A stretch of DNA of 64,000 nt from an uncultured Eubacteriales bacterium (GCA_934597725.1 CAKTSK010000006.1:24096-88095); one strand, 5' to 3'. Positions 27,168-35,917 are shown, counted from the stretch's first letter. The notes: generated by a model not told the origin, from the sequence alone. Made by a program: numbers and translations.

Positions 27168-28471
27168 CCAAAGGCAGCAGGGGAGGGGAGCGGCGGATGC
27201 CGCCGCAAGGTCTCCATGGCCGGCAGCAGCGCCTGCTTGGGCAGTCCGGCAGAGGACCGCACCGGCAGCAGACCGCCGTTGGCCAGCGGCAATGTGGTGG
27301 TCAGGACCCGGCGGGGGGCGGTGGCCTCCTGACGGGCATAGTCCTCACCCTTGGAGCAGCCCTGTCCCTGGGCCTGTCCGGTTTCAGACAGCGTCACCTG
27401 GCAGCCCTTGGGGCAAAGGATACAAGTGGTCCTGCCCGGCGTGGGCAGTCCCTTGACCATGGTGCGCTGGGAGGCCGGAGGCAGTGGAAGCATCGGCAAG
27501 TTTTGGAGGAAGCGGGCGGCATTGCCGCCCGCTGTTTTGCCCTGCTGGGTGACAAAGTCGGCCAGATCCATCACCTGACGGCTGTTGCCGCAGGCAAAGA
27601 TCCCCGGCACGGCGGTTTGCAGAAAGGGGTCGGTGGGGGTGCCGTTGGTGGCGGCATCCAGCGGGATACCTGCTTGCGCCGCGATCTCGTTTTCCGGGAT
27701 CAATCCCACCGAGAGCAGGAGGGTGTCACAGGCCACCTGCCGCGCCGTGCCGGGCAGAGGACGGCCCTGCCGGTCAGTCCGGGACAGGACCACGCCCTCG
27801 ACCCGTCTGCGTCCCACGATCTGTGTGACGGTGTGCTGGAGGAGCAGGGGGATGCCGAAGTCATAGAGGCACTGGCTCACGTTGCGCTCCAGACCGCTGG
27901 GCTGGGGATTCTGCTCCACCACCGCCAGGACCTGCGCGCCTTCCAGCGTCAGGCGGCGGGCCATGATCAGCCCGATGTCGCCCGACCCCAGGATCAGTAC
28001 CCGGCGGCCCACCAAAAGATTTTTCGTGTTGATCAGGTTCTGGGCGGTGCCGGCGGTATAGATCCCCGCCGGGCGGGTGCCGGGAATGGCGAGGCTGCCC
28101 CGGGTCCGCTCCCGGCAGCCGGTGGCCAGGACCACGGCACCGGCAGAAAGAGTGAGAAGCCCCTGCCGGGTTACCACTGTAAGGTGTAATTCCTTGTCTA
28201 AGCCTGTCACCATTGCGTTTGTCAGCAATTCTGCGCCGGCAGCCAGGGCCTCCTGCCTGGCCCGGTGGGCGTATTCCGGCCCGGTAAGAGCCTGGCGGTA
28301 GTGGACCAGTCCAAAGCCATCGTGGAGACACTGGTTGAGAACGCCGCCCACCTGAGCGTCCCGCTCCAGGACCAGGACACGGTCGGCCCCGGCTTCCCTG
28401 GCCCCCTGGGCAGCGGCCAGACCACCCGGACCGCCGCCGACGATCACTACATCATAGTTGTAAAGTTTCAT
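27104..28471 (-). CDS. FAD-dependent oxidoreductase fused to a DUF1667 domain
   Basis: Protein of 455 residues. The N-terminal part (to about 330) is a two-dinucleotide-fold flavoprotein: FAD motif VIVGGGPGGLAAAQGAREAG at residue 9, NAD(P) motif ILGSGDIGLIMARRL near 155, and a final ACGNSRQV FAD contact near 295. The C-terminal 110 residues contain CILCPKGCQVTL and GCSKGEDYARQE, the cysteine pattern of DUF1667, usually a separate small protein in this cluster. With the upstream gene it forms the pair resembling the anaerobic glycerol-3-phosphate dehydrogenase. Its ATG overlaps the upstream stop as ATGA. Confidence 0.88.
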   Translation of the reverse strand: MKLYNYDVVIVGGGPGGLAAAQGAREAGADRVLVLERDAQVGGVLNQCLHDGFGLVHYRQALTGPEYAHRARQEALAAGAELLTNAMVTGLDKELHLTVVTRQGLLTLSAGAVVLATGCRERTRGSLAIPGTRPAGIYTAGTAQNLINTKNLLVGRRVLILGSGDIGLIMARRLTLEGAQVLAVVEQNPQPSGLERNVSQCLYDFGIPLLLQHTVTQIVGRRRVEGVVLSRTDRQGRPLPGTARQVACDTLLLSVGLIPENEIAAQAGIPLDAATNGTPTDPFLQTAVPGIFACGNSRQVMDLADFVTQQGKTAGGNAARFLQNLPMLPLPPASQRTMVKGLPTPGRTTCILCPKGCQVTLSETGQAQGQGCSKGEDYARQEATAPRRVLTTTLPLANGGLLPVRSSAGLPKQALLPAMETLRRHPPLPSPAAFGQVALRDPFGLGIDLVATGEG

Positions 28472-29928
28472 CCCTTTACCCTCCCTGTAAATAGAGAAGA
28501 ACCTTCCCCACGGTATGTGACTTCATCGGGGGAAAGACCGTATTCCTCCACCAGCATCTGGGCGATTTTCGGCAGACAATACCCGCCCTGACACCGGCCG
28601 GTGGTGGCCCAGGCCCGGTACTTGATCCCGGCGATGGTCTTGACCCCCAGAGGGTTCTCAATGGCCTGCCGCACCTCGGCCCGGGTGACGGTCTGGCAGC
28701 GGCAGAACACCTCGCCGTAGTCCGGGTCAGCGGCGATCAGCGCGGCCTGCTCCTCCGGGGGCAGGGTGCGGAAGCGGGGGATGCCCCGGCGCTGGGGCTG
28801 GAAGGTCTCTTTCGGGGTCAGGGGGAGTCTGCGCTCCAGCAGCGCCACCACCTCCCGGGCGATGGGCAGGGAGGCCGTGAGTCCCGGGGACTCGATCCCC
28901 ACCAGATCGACCAGCCCGGGCCGGTCCTCCCGGATCACAAAGTCCCGGTAGCCGCCCTCTCCCGGCGGCGCCAGCTTGGGCCGCAGGCCGGCATAGGAGC
29001 CGATGATCTGCCGCCGGTCCAGCCCGGGCAGCAGCTGCTGGGCCTGCCGGAAGAGCTCGTCCATCACCGGCCGGGTGGAGGCGGTGTCCTCGGGGTCCTC
29101 CAGGTATTCGGCGCTGGGGCCGATGAGCAGATTGCCGTGGATGGTGGGGGTCAGGTGGACGCCCAGACCGCCTGCTCCTGCCCGGGGCGCAGGGTAGACC
29201 GGCAGGGGAAGGACGGCTTCCCGGACCTGATCCAGAATAAAATATTCCCCCCGGCAGGGGTAGATCCGGTAGTCCGGTACACCGGCAAGCGCAGCGATCT
29301 GGTCGCTGAACAGCCCGGCTGCGTTGACCACACAGCGGGTAGTGAACCGCTTTCCGCCGGCCACGACAGAAAATCCCTGGTCCAGGGCTTCAATGGCGGT
29401 AACAGGGTGATCCAGAAAGAAGCGGACCCCGTTGGCCGCCGCGTTTTCCGCCAGCGCCACGGTGTAGAGAAAGGGGTCGAACACACCGGTTTCCGGGGAA
29501 AAGAGCGCGCCGATGCCGCCCACCTGGGGCAGCTGCGCCCGGAGCTGGCGCTGGTCCCAAAGAGTCAGGCCCCGGCAGCCGTTGGCCTCTCCCTGGGCCA
29601 GCAGCCTCTTCAGGACGGCCAGGTCCTCCTGATCGAAGGCCAACAGCAGTTTGCCGGTTTTGCGATAGGGGACGTCAAGCTGGCGGCACAGGGCTTCAAA
29701 GCCCTGGCTGCCTGCCACACAGAGCCGGGCCATCCGGCTCCCCGGCCGGTTGTTGAAGCCTGCGTGGACCACGGCGGAGTTGCGGCCGCTGGTCCCGGCG
29801 GCGACGTCGGCTTCCCGTTCTGCAACGGCCACGGTCAGCCGGAAGCGGCTCAGCTCCCGGGCAACGGCGCAGCCCACAGCCCCTCCGCCGATGATGAGGA
29901 CGTCATAGGTCAGTTTGTCCTTCTGCAA
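28468..29928 (-). CDS. FAD-dependent glycerol-3-phosphate dehydrogenase-like protein (GlpA type)
   Basis: Flavoprotein of 486 residues. FAD motif VLIIGGGAVGCAVARELSR is at the N-terminus; a DAO-type fold follows with TSGRNSAVVHAG. The C-terminal 80 residues form a BFD-like [2Fe-2S] domain with CRCQTVTRAE and GRCQGGYC. It probably oxidises glycerol-3-phosphate or another alpha-hydroxy acid; no glpK or glpF is adjacent, so the substrate is not certain. The start is TTG at 29928, nine bases after AAAGGAGG. An ATG lies between the two, out of frame and ending after seven codons. Confidence 0.88.
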   Translation of the reverse strand: MQKDKLTYDVLIIGGGAVGCAVARELSRFRLTVAVAEREADVAAGTSGRNSAVVHAGFNNRPGSRMARLCVAGSQGFEALCRQLDVPYRKTGKLLLAFDQEDLAVLKRLLAQGEANGCRGLTLWDQRQLRAQLPQVGGIGALFSPETGVFDPFLYTVALAENAAANGVRFFLDHPVTAIEALDQGFSVVAGGKRFTTRCVVNAAGLFSDQIAALAGVPDYRIYPCRGEYFILDQVREAVLPLPVYPAPRAGAGGLGVHLTPTIHGNLLIGPSAEYLEDPEDTASTRPVMDELFRQAQQLLPGLDRRQIIGSYAGLRPKLAPPGEGGYRDFVIREDRPGLVDLVGIESPGLTASLPIAREVVALLERRLPLTPKETFQPQRRGIPRFRTLPPEEQAALIAADPDYGEVFCRCQTVTRAEVRQAIENPLGVKTIAGIKYRAWATTGRCQGGYCLPKIAQMLVEEYGLSPDEVTYRGEGSSLFTGRVKG

Positions 29929-29951
29929 GGCATATCGCCTCCTTTGGCTCC

Positions 29952-29980
29952 ATGATAGCACAGCGGCAGTGCCCCCACAA
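29952..29980 (-). promoter_or_regulatory. promoter for the two FAD-enzyme genes
   Basis: Minus strand TTGTGG (29980-29975) and TATCAT (29957-29952), 17-bp spacer, just upstream of the TTG start. Confidence 0.6.
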
Positions 29981-30054
29981 GAGGCCCCGGAGAAGCGCAC
30001 GGCGGGGACGGCGGGGGACCCTGAAAAAATCAAAAATTTTCTTGTCAAAGGGGT

Positions 30055-30080
30055 TAACTTTTGACGAAACTGGTCGATAA
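30055..30080 (+). promoter_or_regulatory. possible sigma-28/SigD-type promoter for the MCP gene
   Basis: TAAC at 30055-30058 and GTCGATAA at 30073-30080 with a 14-bp spacer resemble the flagellar/chemotaxis sigma factor consensus TAAA-N15-GCCGATAA. No good sigma-A pair is seen at this place. Confidence 0.5.
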
Positions 30081-30190
30081 TGGACATAGTAAGAGCGCAT
30101 GAAGCGAACAAAAGTGGGCCGGCGCTTGTTTCCATGAGGGAGGAGAACAGGGACAAGGGCTGCCCCAAATTGAAGTAAGGGAGAATCAGT

Positions 30191-31867
30191 ATGTTCAAAA
30201 AAATGAAGCTGAAGCGGTATCTGATGGTTGTTTTTTCTCTCATGATCCTGATGACCGGGATCATTACAGCGGTCGGAATCTCAGGGCTGGCAGCCACCAA
30301 AAGCACCGCCCATGAACTCATCGACGAGATCTTGACGGCGGATGCTGCCGTCAAAACCTGCCGCATTGAGGTCAACGTAGCAGCGCGGAACCTGCGGGAA
30401 ATGCTGCTGACAGACGACGCCAGCAAGCGCAGCCAGATGAAGGAGCGGATCAACGAGTCTCTGGATACGATCCAGGAGCAGATCGCCATTTTCAAGCAGA
30501 CCTACGGCACGGAGGATGGTCTGGCAGAGGAGTATGAATCTGCGTTCAACAGCTGGTTTGCCATTGCCGACCGGGCCATTGCCCAGATCGACCAGGGAGA
30601 CTTGGAAAAAGCCAAGCAGATCGTGTTGACGGAATGCTCTCCCACGCTGGACAGTCTGGTGACGATCGCCAAGAAGATCGACACCGCTGCGGACAACGAT
30701 ACCGTGGTCCATCAGGACCACATGGTCAAGATCATCGTGGTCGGGACCGTCAGCTGCCTTGTGGTCTTTGCAGCAACGCTGGTGATCGGAATGGTCATCG
30801 CTCTGCGCGCCACCCGGAACATCACCGGCGCTGTGGGCGTGGTGCAGGAAGCGGTGGAGGAGCTGTCCAAGGGCAACCTGAAGGCGAAGTTTTCCTATGA
30901 GGCAGACAATGAGTTCGGCGATCTGGTCGATCGGATGCACTTCTCCTATCAGGAGCTGTCCAAGTATGTGGACGCCATCGACTACAGCATGAGCGAGCTG
31001 GCCAAGGGGAACTTTACCTATCGCAATTCGGTCGAATTTATCGGGGACTTTACCAACATCCAAACCTCGATTCGCGGGTTCCGGATCAAACTGAACGACG
31101 TCATGCTGAAGCTGGAGCAGGCTGCCTCTCAGGTCAGCGCCGGCGCAAGCCAGGTGGCCGACGGCGCGCAGGCTTTGGCCCAAGGCGCCACCGAGCAGGC
31201 CAGCGGCGTGGAAGAGCTCTCCTCTACCATTGCAGAGATCTCGCAGGGGGTCAACAATACCTCTGACTATGCCCAGCAGTGCAACGAGATGGGCAAGCAG
31301 GCTGCCATCGTGGTGGAAAAGAGCGAGGTGGAGATGAACCAGCTCATCGCCTCCATCCGGGACATCACCGAGGTCTCCAACAATATCCAGAGCATCATCA
31401 AGGTCATCAACGACATTGCCTTCCAGACCAATATCCTGGCCCTCAACGCCGCCGTGGAAGCGGCCCGGGCAGGGACCGCCGGCAAGGGCTTTGCCGTGGT
31501 AGCCGACGAGGTGCGGGACCTGGCGCAGAAGACGGCCACCGCCGCCACGGACACCACGGAGCTGATCGAGACCTCTCTGCGCCATGTGAAGAAGGGCGAA
31601 GAGCTGGCCCATCAGGCCGAGGAAGCCTTTGGCGAGGTGTCGAAGGCATCCATCGACATCCTGGGCCGGGTGGAGAAGATCGCCAACGCCTCCCAGGAGC
31701 AGGCAGACTCCATCGCCCAGATCTCCCAGGGGCTGGACCAGATCTCCTCTGTGGTGCAGACCACCTCTGCCACCGCCGAGGAATCTGCCGCCGCCAGCGA
31801 GGAGCTCAACGGGCAGGCAGGCATGATGCGCTCCCTGCTGGAAGGGTTCCAGATCCAGCGCCTTTGA
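30191..31867 (+). CDS. methyl-accepting chemotaxis protein
   Basis: Transmembrane chemoreceptor, 558 residues. The first membrane helix (residues about 10-35) leads into an extracytoplasmic helical four-helix-bundle-type sensor (40-178), the second membrane helix (about 180-205) and a HAMP domain. A long coiled-coil signalling domain follows with the hairpin tip NDIAFQTNILALNAAVEAARAG near residue 410. The sensor domain gives no clue to its ligand. The downstream genes encode CheX and CheY, so it probably feeds a chemosensory pathway, although no cheA or cheW is in the window. Confidence 0.95.
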   Translation: MFKKMKLKRYLMVVFSLMILMTGIITAVGISGLAATKSTAHELIDEILTADAAVKTCRIEVNVAARNLREMLLTDDASKRSQMKERINESLDTIQEQIAIFKQTYGTEDGLAEEYESAFNSWFAIADRAIAQIDQGDLEKAKQIVLTECSPTLDSLVTIAKKIDTAADNDTVVHQDHMVKIIVVGTVSCLVVFAATLVIGMVIALRATRNITGAVGVVQEAVEELSKGNLKAKFSYEADNEFGDLVDRMHFSYQELSKYVDAIDYSMSELAKGNFTYRNSVEFIGDFTNIQTSIRGFRIKLNDVMLKLEQAASQVSAGASQVADGAQALAQGATEQASGVEELSSTIAEISQGVNNTSDYAQQCNEMGKQAAIVVEKSEVEMNQLIASIRDITEVSNNIQSIIKVINDIAFQTNILALNAAVEAARAGTAGKGFAVVADEVRDLAQKTATAATDTTELIETSLRHVKKGEELAHQAEEAFGEVSKASIDILGRVEKIANASQEQADSIAQISQGLDQISSVVQTTSATAEESAAASEELNGQAGMMRSLLEGFQIQRL

Positions 31868-31906
31868 ACATGAGAACTTGTCCCGCCGGAAAAGGGACAC
31901 AGACAG

Positions 31907-31958
31907 GCACGCCGCAGACCGCTGTATCGTTCAGCGCGCTGCGGCGTGCTGTCGTTTG
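31907..31958 (+). terminator. possible terminator after the MCP gene
   Basis: Eleven-bp stem GCACGCCGCAG (31907-31917) with its complement at 31939-31949, loop 21 nt, tail TGTCGTTT. The T tract is weak. Confidence 0.5.
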
Positions 31959-32027
31959 CGAACGGGTCTGGGCAGGGCGGCGCGTTGCTTTTGTCAAAAA
32001 TAAGAGGAAAATGGGAAGAAACACATC

Positions 32028-32056
32028 TTTTCAAGAAAGAAAACTTGCTTTATAAT
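32028..32056 (+). promoter_or_regulatory. promoter for fapA-cheX-cheY
   Basis: TTTTCA at 32028-32033 and perfect TATAAT at 32051-32056, 17-bp spacer. Confidence 0.65.
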
Positions 32057-32078
32057 AAAAGCGGAAGAGGAATTTTAT

Positions 32079-32154
32079 CCCTGCTGCATGATGCACATGA
32101 CCCAGGCATAGGATCGTCAGATAACCACCAAGGAACCGGAAGCGATTTGCAGGG
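32079..32154 (+). other. possible structured leader RNA before the FapA gene
   Basis: The roughly 128-nt leader can be closed by CCCTGC (32079-32084) with GCAGGG (32149-32154), enclosing a TGCATGATGCA palindrome and an ATCG...CGAT helix. It resembles no riboswitch family I can name with confidence. Confidence 0.35.
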
Positions 32155-32190
32155 GGTCCTGTAAGGCCGGGAAAGAAGGGAGAGAGGGAT

Positions 32191-33855
32191 GTGAGATCAA
32201 ATACCGAAACGGCATCTTCTGGCCAGACCATGGCGGAAGAACCGGTGCAGACCGGTGACATCGGGGCGCCGCAGCAGCTCCCCACGCTGGATTTTCCGCC
32301 GGAGCATACCCTGTGCGGCCTGCACCGCTTGTGGTCGGGCGCTGCCGGGGGAGCGCTCCAGCTGCCCCTGTTCAGCGGTGAGCTGCCGATCCCGATGGAG
32401 GAAGCGCGGATGGCCGAGGAGGCGGCGCGCCTGCATCAGGCGCTCACCCAGCGGACCATCCAGCGGTGGGAGCAGGTGGCTGCGGCGCTGGTCCACCACA
32501 CCCTGCCGGATCTGGACGGAGAAGTGTTCCTGCATGTGTCGCAGGACGCCATGCTCGTCTGGTGCCTGCTGCTGCCGCCTGTAGGCGCGGGCAAGGCGCC
32601 GGACCTGCTGGCGGTGATGAAGGCCATGGCCCGGGAGAAGGTGGACCAGGGCGTCGACTGGGACGGCCTGAAAGACCTGCTGGGAGAGCCGCCCCGCTGC
32701 TTTGTCCTGCTGCCCATCGCCTGGGGGACCCCGCCGGTCTGCGGCGAGGACGGCCGGGTGGTGGAGCTCTATCCCCGGGAGCAGACCAGCTGCGCCATGG
32801 TCGATGAGCTGTGGAAGGAGGACTACATCAGCCTGAACCTGGTCCAGAACATTGAGAAGGGCGAGGTCATCTGCCACATCCTGCCGCCGGGCAAAGGGAC
32901 CCCGGGCAAGACCGTGCGGGGGCAGATGATACCGCCCCGGGAGGGCCTGCCCGCCCAGATCCCCAAGGGGCGGAACACGGCCCTGTCCAAACAGGGCGAC
33001 GCGCTGATCGCCACGGAAAACGGCCATGTGGAGTTCACCGGCCACAGCTTCCAGGTCAAGCCTGTGCTGCAGATCCACGGCGACGCGACGGAGAAGGATG
33101 GCATCATCCAGTTCATGGGCGACATCCATATCTACGGCGATGTGAACAGCGGGACCGTTGTGCGGGCCACCGGCAGCATCCAGATCGACGGCGTGGTGGA
33201 GGACTGCACCATCGAGGCCGGGGAATATCTGGTGGTTTCCAGCGGCATCCAGGGGCAGCACACGGCGGTCATCCAGGCCCACAAAGGGGTGTATGCCAAG
33301 TATGTGGAGCACTGCACCATCTACGCGCTGGAGAGCGTCCAGGCAGACTGCATCATCGACAGCAGCATCTACAGCAACGGGACCGTCAAGGTCCGCACTG
33401 GCCGGGCGTCTGTGGTGGGTGGGACCATCCGGGCGGCCAAAGAGGTCTCTGCGGGCACCATCGGCTCCAAGGCCGAGCGGCCCACGGAGATCCTGCTGGG
33501 CGGGATGCCCTGCGAGGCCATAGAGCGCAACGAGATGCTGCAGGAGCTGACCCGGACCGAAGAGATCCTGCGGCGGCTGCAGAGAGACCCCGACCGGGAC
33601 CTGAAGCGGGAGGAGATCTCCAAGCTGAACCTGAGCGTCTATGTGACGAAGCTGAAGCTGGAAAAGCTGGAAAAAGACCTGGAGCGCTCCTTCGTTCGCT
33701 CGGGCTCCGCCTGCCGGATGCTCTGCGACGAGATATACCCCGGCGCTGTTGTGACCATTGGCGGCAATTCTTTGCAGGTCACCAAAAAGATGGAGCACTG
33801 CGTGTTCTATCCAGGAAAAAACAAGATCGCCGTCAGCAAACGAGAGGCGACCTGA
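32191..33855 (+). CDS. FapA family (DUF342) protein
   Basis: Protein of 554 residues. The central part has the DUF342/FapA beta-helix pattern of short glycine-rich strands (GDIHIYGDVNSGTVVRATGSIQI and following), preceded by the typical KGEVICHILPPGKGTPGKTVRG segment near residue 225, and followed by a coiled coil near 450-500. FapA proteins are often found with flagellar or chemotaxis genes; the molecular role is not settled. GTG start behind GGGAGAGAGG. It is 11 bp from cheX. Confidence 0.87.
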   Translation: MRSNTETASSGQTMAEEPVQTGDIGAPQQLPTLDFPPEHTLCGLHRLWSGAAGGALQLPLFSGELPIPMEEARMAEEAARLHQALTQRTIQRWEQVAAALVHHTLPDLDGEVFLHVSQDAMLVWCLLLPPVGAGKAPDLLAVMKAMAREKVDQGVDWDGLKDLLGEPPRCFVLLPIAWGTPPVCGEDGRVVELYPREQTSCAMVDELWKEDYISLNLVQNIEKGEVICHILPPGKGTPGKTVRGQMIPPREGLPAQIPKGRNTALSKQGDALIATENGHVEFTGHSFQVKPVLQIHGDATEKDGIIQFMGDIHIYGDVNSGTVVRATGSIQIDGVVEDCTIEAGEYLVVSSGIQGQHTAVIQAHKGVYAKYVEHCTIYALESVQADCIIDSSIYSNGTVKVRTGRASVVGGTIRAAKEVSAGTIGSKAERPTEILLGGMPCEAIERNEMLQELTRTEEILRRLQRDPDRDLKREEISKLNLSVYVTKLKLEKLEKDLERSFVRSGSACRMLCDEIYPGAVVTIGGNSLQVTKKMEHCVFYPGKNKIAVSKREAT

Positions 33856-33866
33856 GGAGGGAGCGT

Positions 33867-34346
33867 ATGGACGCCAACATGGAAAAGAAGATCGCAGAGA
33901 TCCTGGACAGCGTGATGCAGGAGTTTTGCTGTCTGATCGGGGACCTGGCTCTGTGCGAACATCACGACGTGCTGTCCGAAGACACCTGCACGGTGTGTAC
34001 TACCTTTGAGGGCGGCTATCACGCCAAGCTGGTGCTGGTGGCGGACAGGACCCTGCTGCTGCGGCTGACCCAGTGCGCCATGGAAGCGGAGGAGGTTGCC
34101 CCGGAAGACGTGGAGGACTTTGCCAAAGAGCTGCTGAACGTGATCTGCGGCAGGGTGGTGGCGCATCTGTTCCAGGCGGCGCACATCTCCTCCCGGTTTG
34201 GGATCCCCGTCTTTTGCATCGGGCGGCCCCGGCCGGCCCAGGACGGAGCGGTGTGTGAACTGGTCCTCAGCTACCTCAGCGCCAGAAACGAGGGCGCGCA
34301 GCTGGTCCATCAGCTGCCCTGCCAGCCGGTGGCATCCGCCGGGTAA
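33867..34346 (+). CDS. CheX-like chemotaxis phosphatase
   Basis: Protein of 159 residues in the CheC/CheX/FliY group, which dephosphorylates CheY-P. The active-site pattern E-x2-N is in FAKELLNVICGRV, where the glutamate and asparagine face the response regulator, and the following GRVVAHLF helix fits CheX. It is followed 63 bp later by a CheY-like protein, its expected partner. ATG behind GAGGAGGG. Confidence 0.82.
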   Translation: MDANMEKKIAEILDSVMQEFCCLIGDLALCEHHDVLSEDTCTVCTTFEGGYHAKLVLVADRTLLLRLTQCAMEAEEVAPEDVEDFAKELLNVICGRVVAHLFQAAHISSRFGIPVFCIGRPRPAQDGAVCELVLSYLSARNEGAQLVHQLPCQPVASAG

Positions 34347-34409
34347 ACAAGAAGACATGCTCTGGTCAGAGCGAAAACGATAGAGATATAGAAAAAGGAG
34401 CCGGATGTT

Positions 34410-34778
34410 ATGTCAAAAAAAGTTATGGTGGTGGATGATTCCCGGATCGTACAGCTGCAGCTGCAGAAGATCCTGTCCGACACGGAGTATCAGGTGGTGG
34501 CCTGCTGCCGGAGCGGCGAAGAGGCTATCGAGCGGTTTGAGCAGGTCCAGCCGGATCTGGTGACGATGGACATCATCATGCCGGGAATGGACGGCCTGGA
34601 GGCCGCCCGGCTGATCCTGGAGGCCCATCCCCAGGCCCGGGTGCTGATGGTGTCCTCCCTGGCCTACGACGACACCATCGACGAAGCCAATGAGATCGGG
34701 GCCAGCGGCTTTGTCTATAAGCCCTTTGACCGGGAAGCCGTGCTGGATTCCATCCGCCAGGTTTTTGCGGGGGAATGA
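34410..34778 (+). CDS. CheY-like response regulator
   Basis: Single receiver domain, 122 residues, no output domain. The phosphoacceptor aspartate is in LVTMDIIMPGMDG near residue 54, with the acidic pair in VVDDS at 8-10, the threonine/serine position in MVSSLA and the conserved lysine in YKPFD near 107. A stand-alone receiver of this kind signals through protein contact, here most likely in chemotaxis with CheX and the MCP. Confidence 0.93.
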   Translation: MSKKVMVVDDSRIVQLQLQKILSDTEYQVVACCRSGEEAIERFEQVQPDLVTMDIIMPGMDGLEAARLILEAHPQARVLMVSSLAYDDTIDEANEIGASGFVYKPFDREAVLDSIRQVFAGE

Positions 34779-34800
34779 CGCAGCAGGGGACCTGAGAGAA

Positions 34801-34840
34801 AAACCATGGGAGCGCCTACCGGCGCCGCCCATGGTTTTTT
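34801..34840 (+). terminator. intrinsic terminator after cheY
   Basis: Ten-bp outer stem AAACCATGGG with CCCATGGTTT (34801-34810 and 34828-34837) and a further GC stem inside, ending in a run of T through 34840. Confidence 0.93.
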
Positions 34841-34856
34841 CTGTTGGGGAGGGGAA

Positions 34857-34885
34857 TTGACAGACGGGAGAAGTTGTACTATCCT
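34857..34885 (+). promoter_or_regulatory. promoter for the DUF368 gene
   Basis: TTGACA at 34857-34862 and TATCCT at 34880-34885, 17-bp spacer. Confidence 0.82.
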
Positions 34886-34933
34886 AAGAAACACCTGCCG
34901 CCCCAAGGCGGCCGAAAGAAAGGGGGACTGCCT

Positions 34934-35785
34934 GTGACCCAGGAACGAAGACCGCGCCTGCGGCCGCTGCTGCTTTTTTTACAGGGGATCGTCATTGGTA
35001 CCGGCGCGATCCTGCCGGGGATCAGCGGGGGCGTGCTGTGCATGGCCTTTGGCCTGTACGAACCCATGGTCCAGCTCTTTGCCCATCCCCTCCGGTCTCT
35101 GGGCCGGAACCGCCGCCTGCTGCTGCCGCTGCTGCTGGGCTGCGGGGCAGGGTTTCTCCTGCTGGCGGGCGCGGTGGAGTATCTGCTGCGGGTGGCGCCG
35201 GTGGCGACCACGGCTCTGTTTGCCGGCCTCATCTGCGGCACCATCCCGAGCCTGATGGAGCAGACGGAAGGACGGGGCAGCCGCCGGGGCTGGACGGGCT
35301 TTGTGCTGTCTCTGGTGGCCTGCTTCGTGCTGCTGAGCCTGCTGGAGTCGGGTCTGGGCAGCCAGGTGCAGGCCAACACCGGCTGGTTCGTGTTCTGCGG
35401 CGCCATCTGGGCCTTGAGCATGATCCTTCCGGGTTTGAGCTCGTCCTCTGTGCTGCTGTTCATGGGCCTGTATCAGCCCATGGCTCAGGGGATCGCCCGT
35501 TTTGACCTGTCGGTGCTGCTCCCTCTGGGGCTGGGATTTCTGGCAGCCATTTTTTTGCTGGCCCGGGTGGTCTCCCGGCTGATGGAGCGCCATGGGGCCG
35601 GGGTGACGCGGATGCTGCTGGGGTTTGTGATCTCCTCCACCCTGCTGATCCTGCCGGTGACCTTCACCGGTATGCGGCAGGTGGTGCAGGTGGTGCTGTG
35701 CCTGAGCGTGGGCATGGTGCTGTCCTGGGGGCTGGAACACCTCCGCAGACACGCCGCCGGCCAGGAGCGAGACCCGAACGCATGA
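34934..35785 (+). CDS. DUF368 family protein, probable undecaprenyl-phosphate translocase (PopT type)
   Basis: Polytopic membrane protein, 283 residues, with about eight hydrophobic segments. The DUF368 signature appears twice: GIVIGTGAILPGISGGVLCMAFGLYE near residue 15 and GAIWALSMILPGLSSSSVLLFMGLY near 155, an internal duplication of the PGxS motif. Recent work on this family assigns recycling of undecaprenyl phosphate across the membrane. I chose the GTG at 34934 because it gives the family N-terminus; the longer frame runs through the promoter. Confidence 0.87.
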   Translation: MTQERRPRLRPLLLFLQGIVIGTGAILPGISGGVLCMAFGLYEPMVQLFAHPLRSLGRNRRLLLPLLLGCGAGFLLLAGAVEYLLRVAPVATTALFAGLICGTIPSLMEQTEGRGSRRGWTGFVLSLVACFVLLSLLESGLGSQVQANTGWFVFCGAIWALSMILPGLSSSSVLLFMGLYQPMAQGIARFDLSVLLPLGLGFLAAIFLLARVVSRLMERHGAGVTRMLLGFVISSTLLILPVTFTGMRQVVQVVLCLSVGMVLSWGLEHLRRHAAGQERDPNA

Positions 35786-35788
35786 GAA

Positions 35789-35867
35789 GGAGCAGGCTGC
35801 CGAACTGCCTCCGCTTGTTGGACAGGACGTTGTCCGGCAGAACAAAGGCGCTTCAGCAGCCTGCTCC
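35789..35867 (+). repeat. 79-nt long imperfect hairpin between the DUF368 gene and the TPP riboswitch
   Basis: Outer arms of 12 bp pair perfectly (35789-35800 with 35856-35867). Inside, GCCT/AGGC, TTGTT/AACAA and GGACA/TGTCC pair in register, making one extended stem. No T tract follows, so it is a poor terminator; it may be a processing or stability element or a palindromic repeat. Confidence 0.6.
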
Positions 35868-35917
35868 GGGCGGAAAAGATGGACAAGCCGGCCTGACTGG
35901 CGTATCATGAGAGAGAA

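Noticed and set aside
32080..32160. Possible cyclic-di-GMP riboswitch before fapA
   Set aside because: The conserved class I blocks are absent and I could not fit class II; kept only as an unassigned structured leader.
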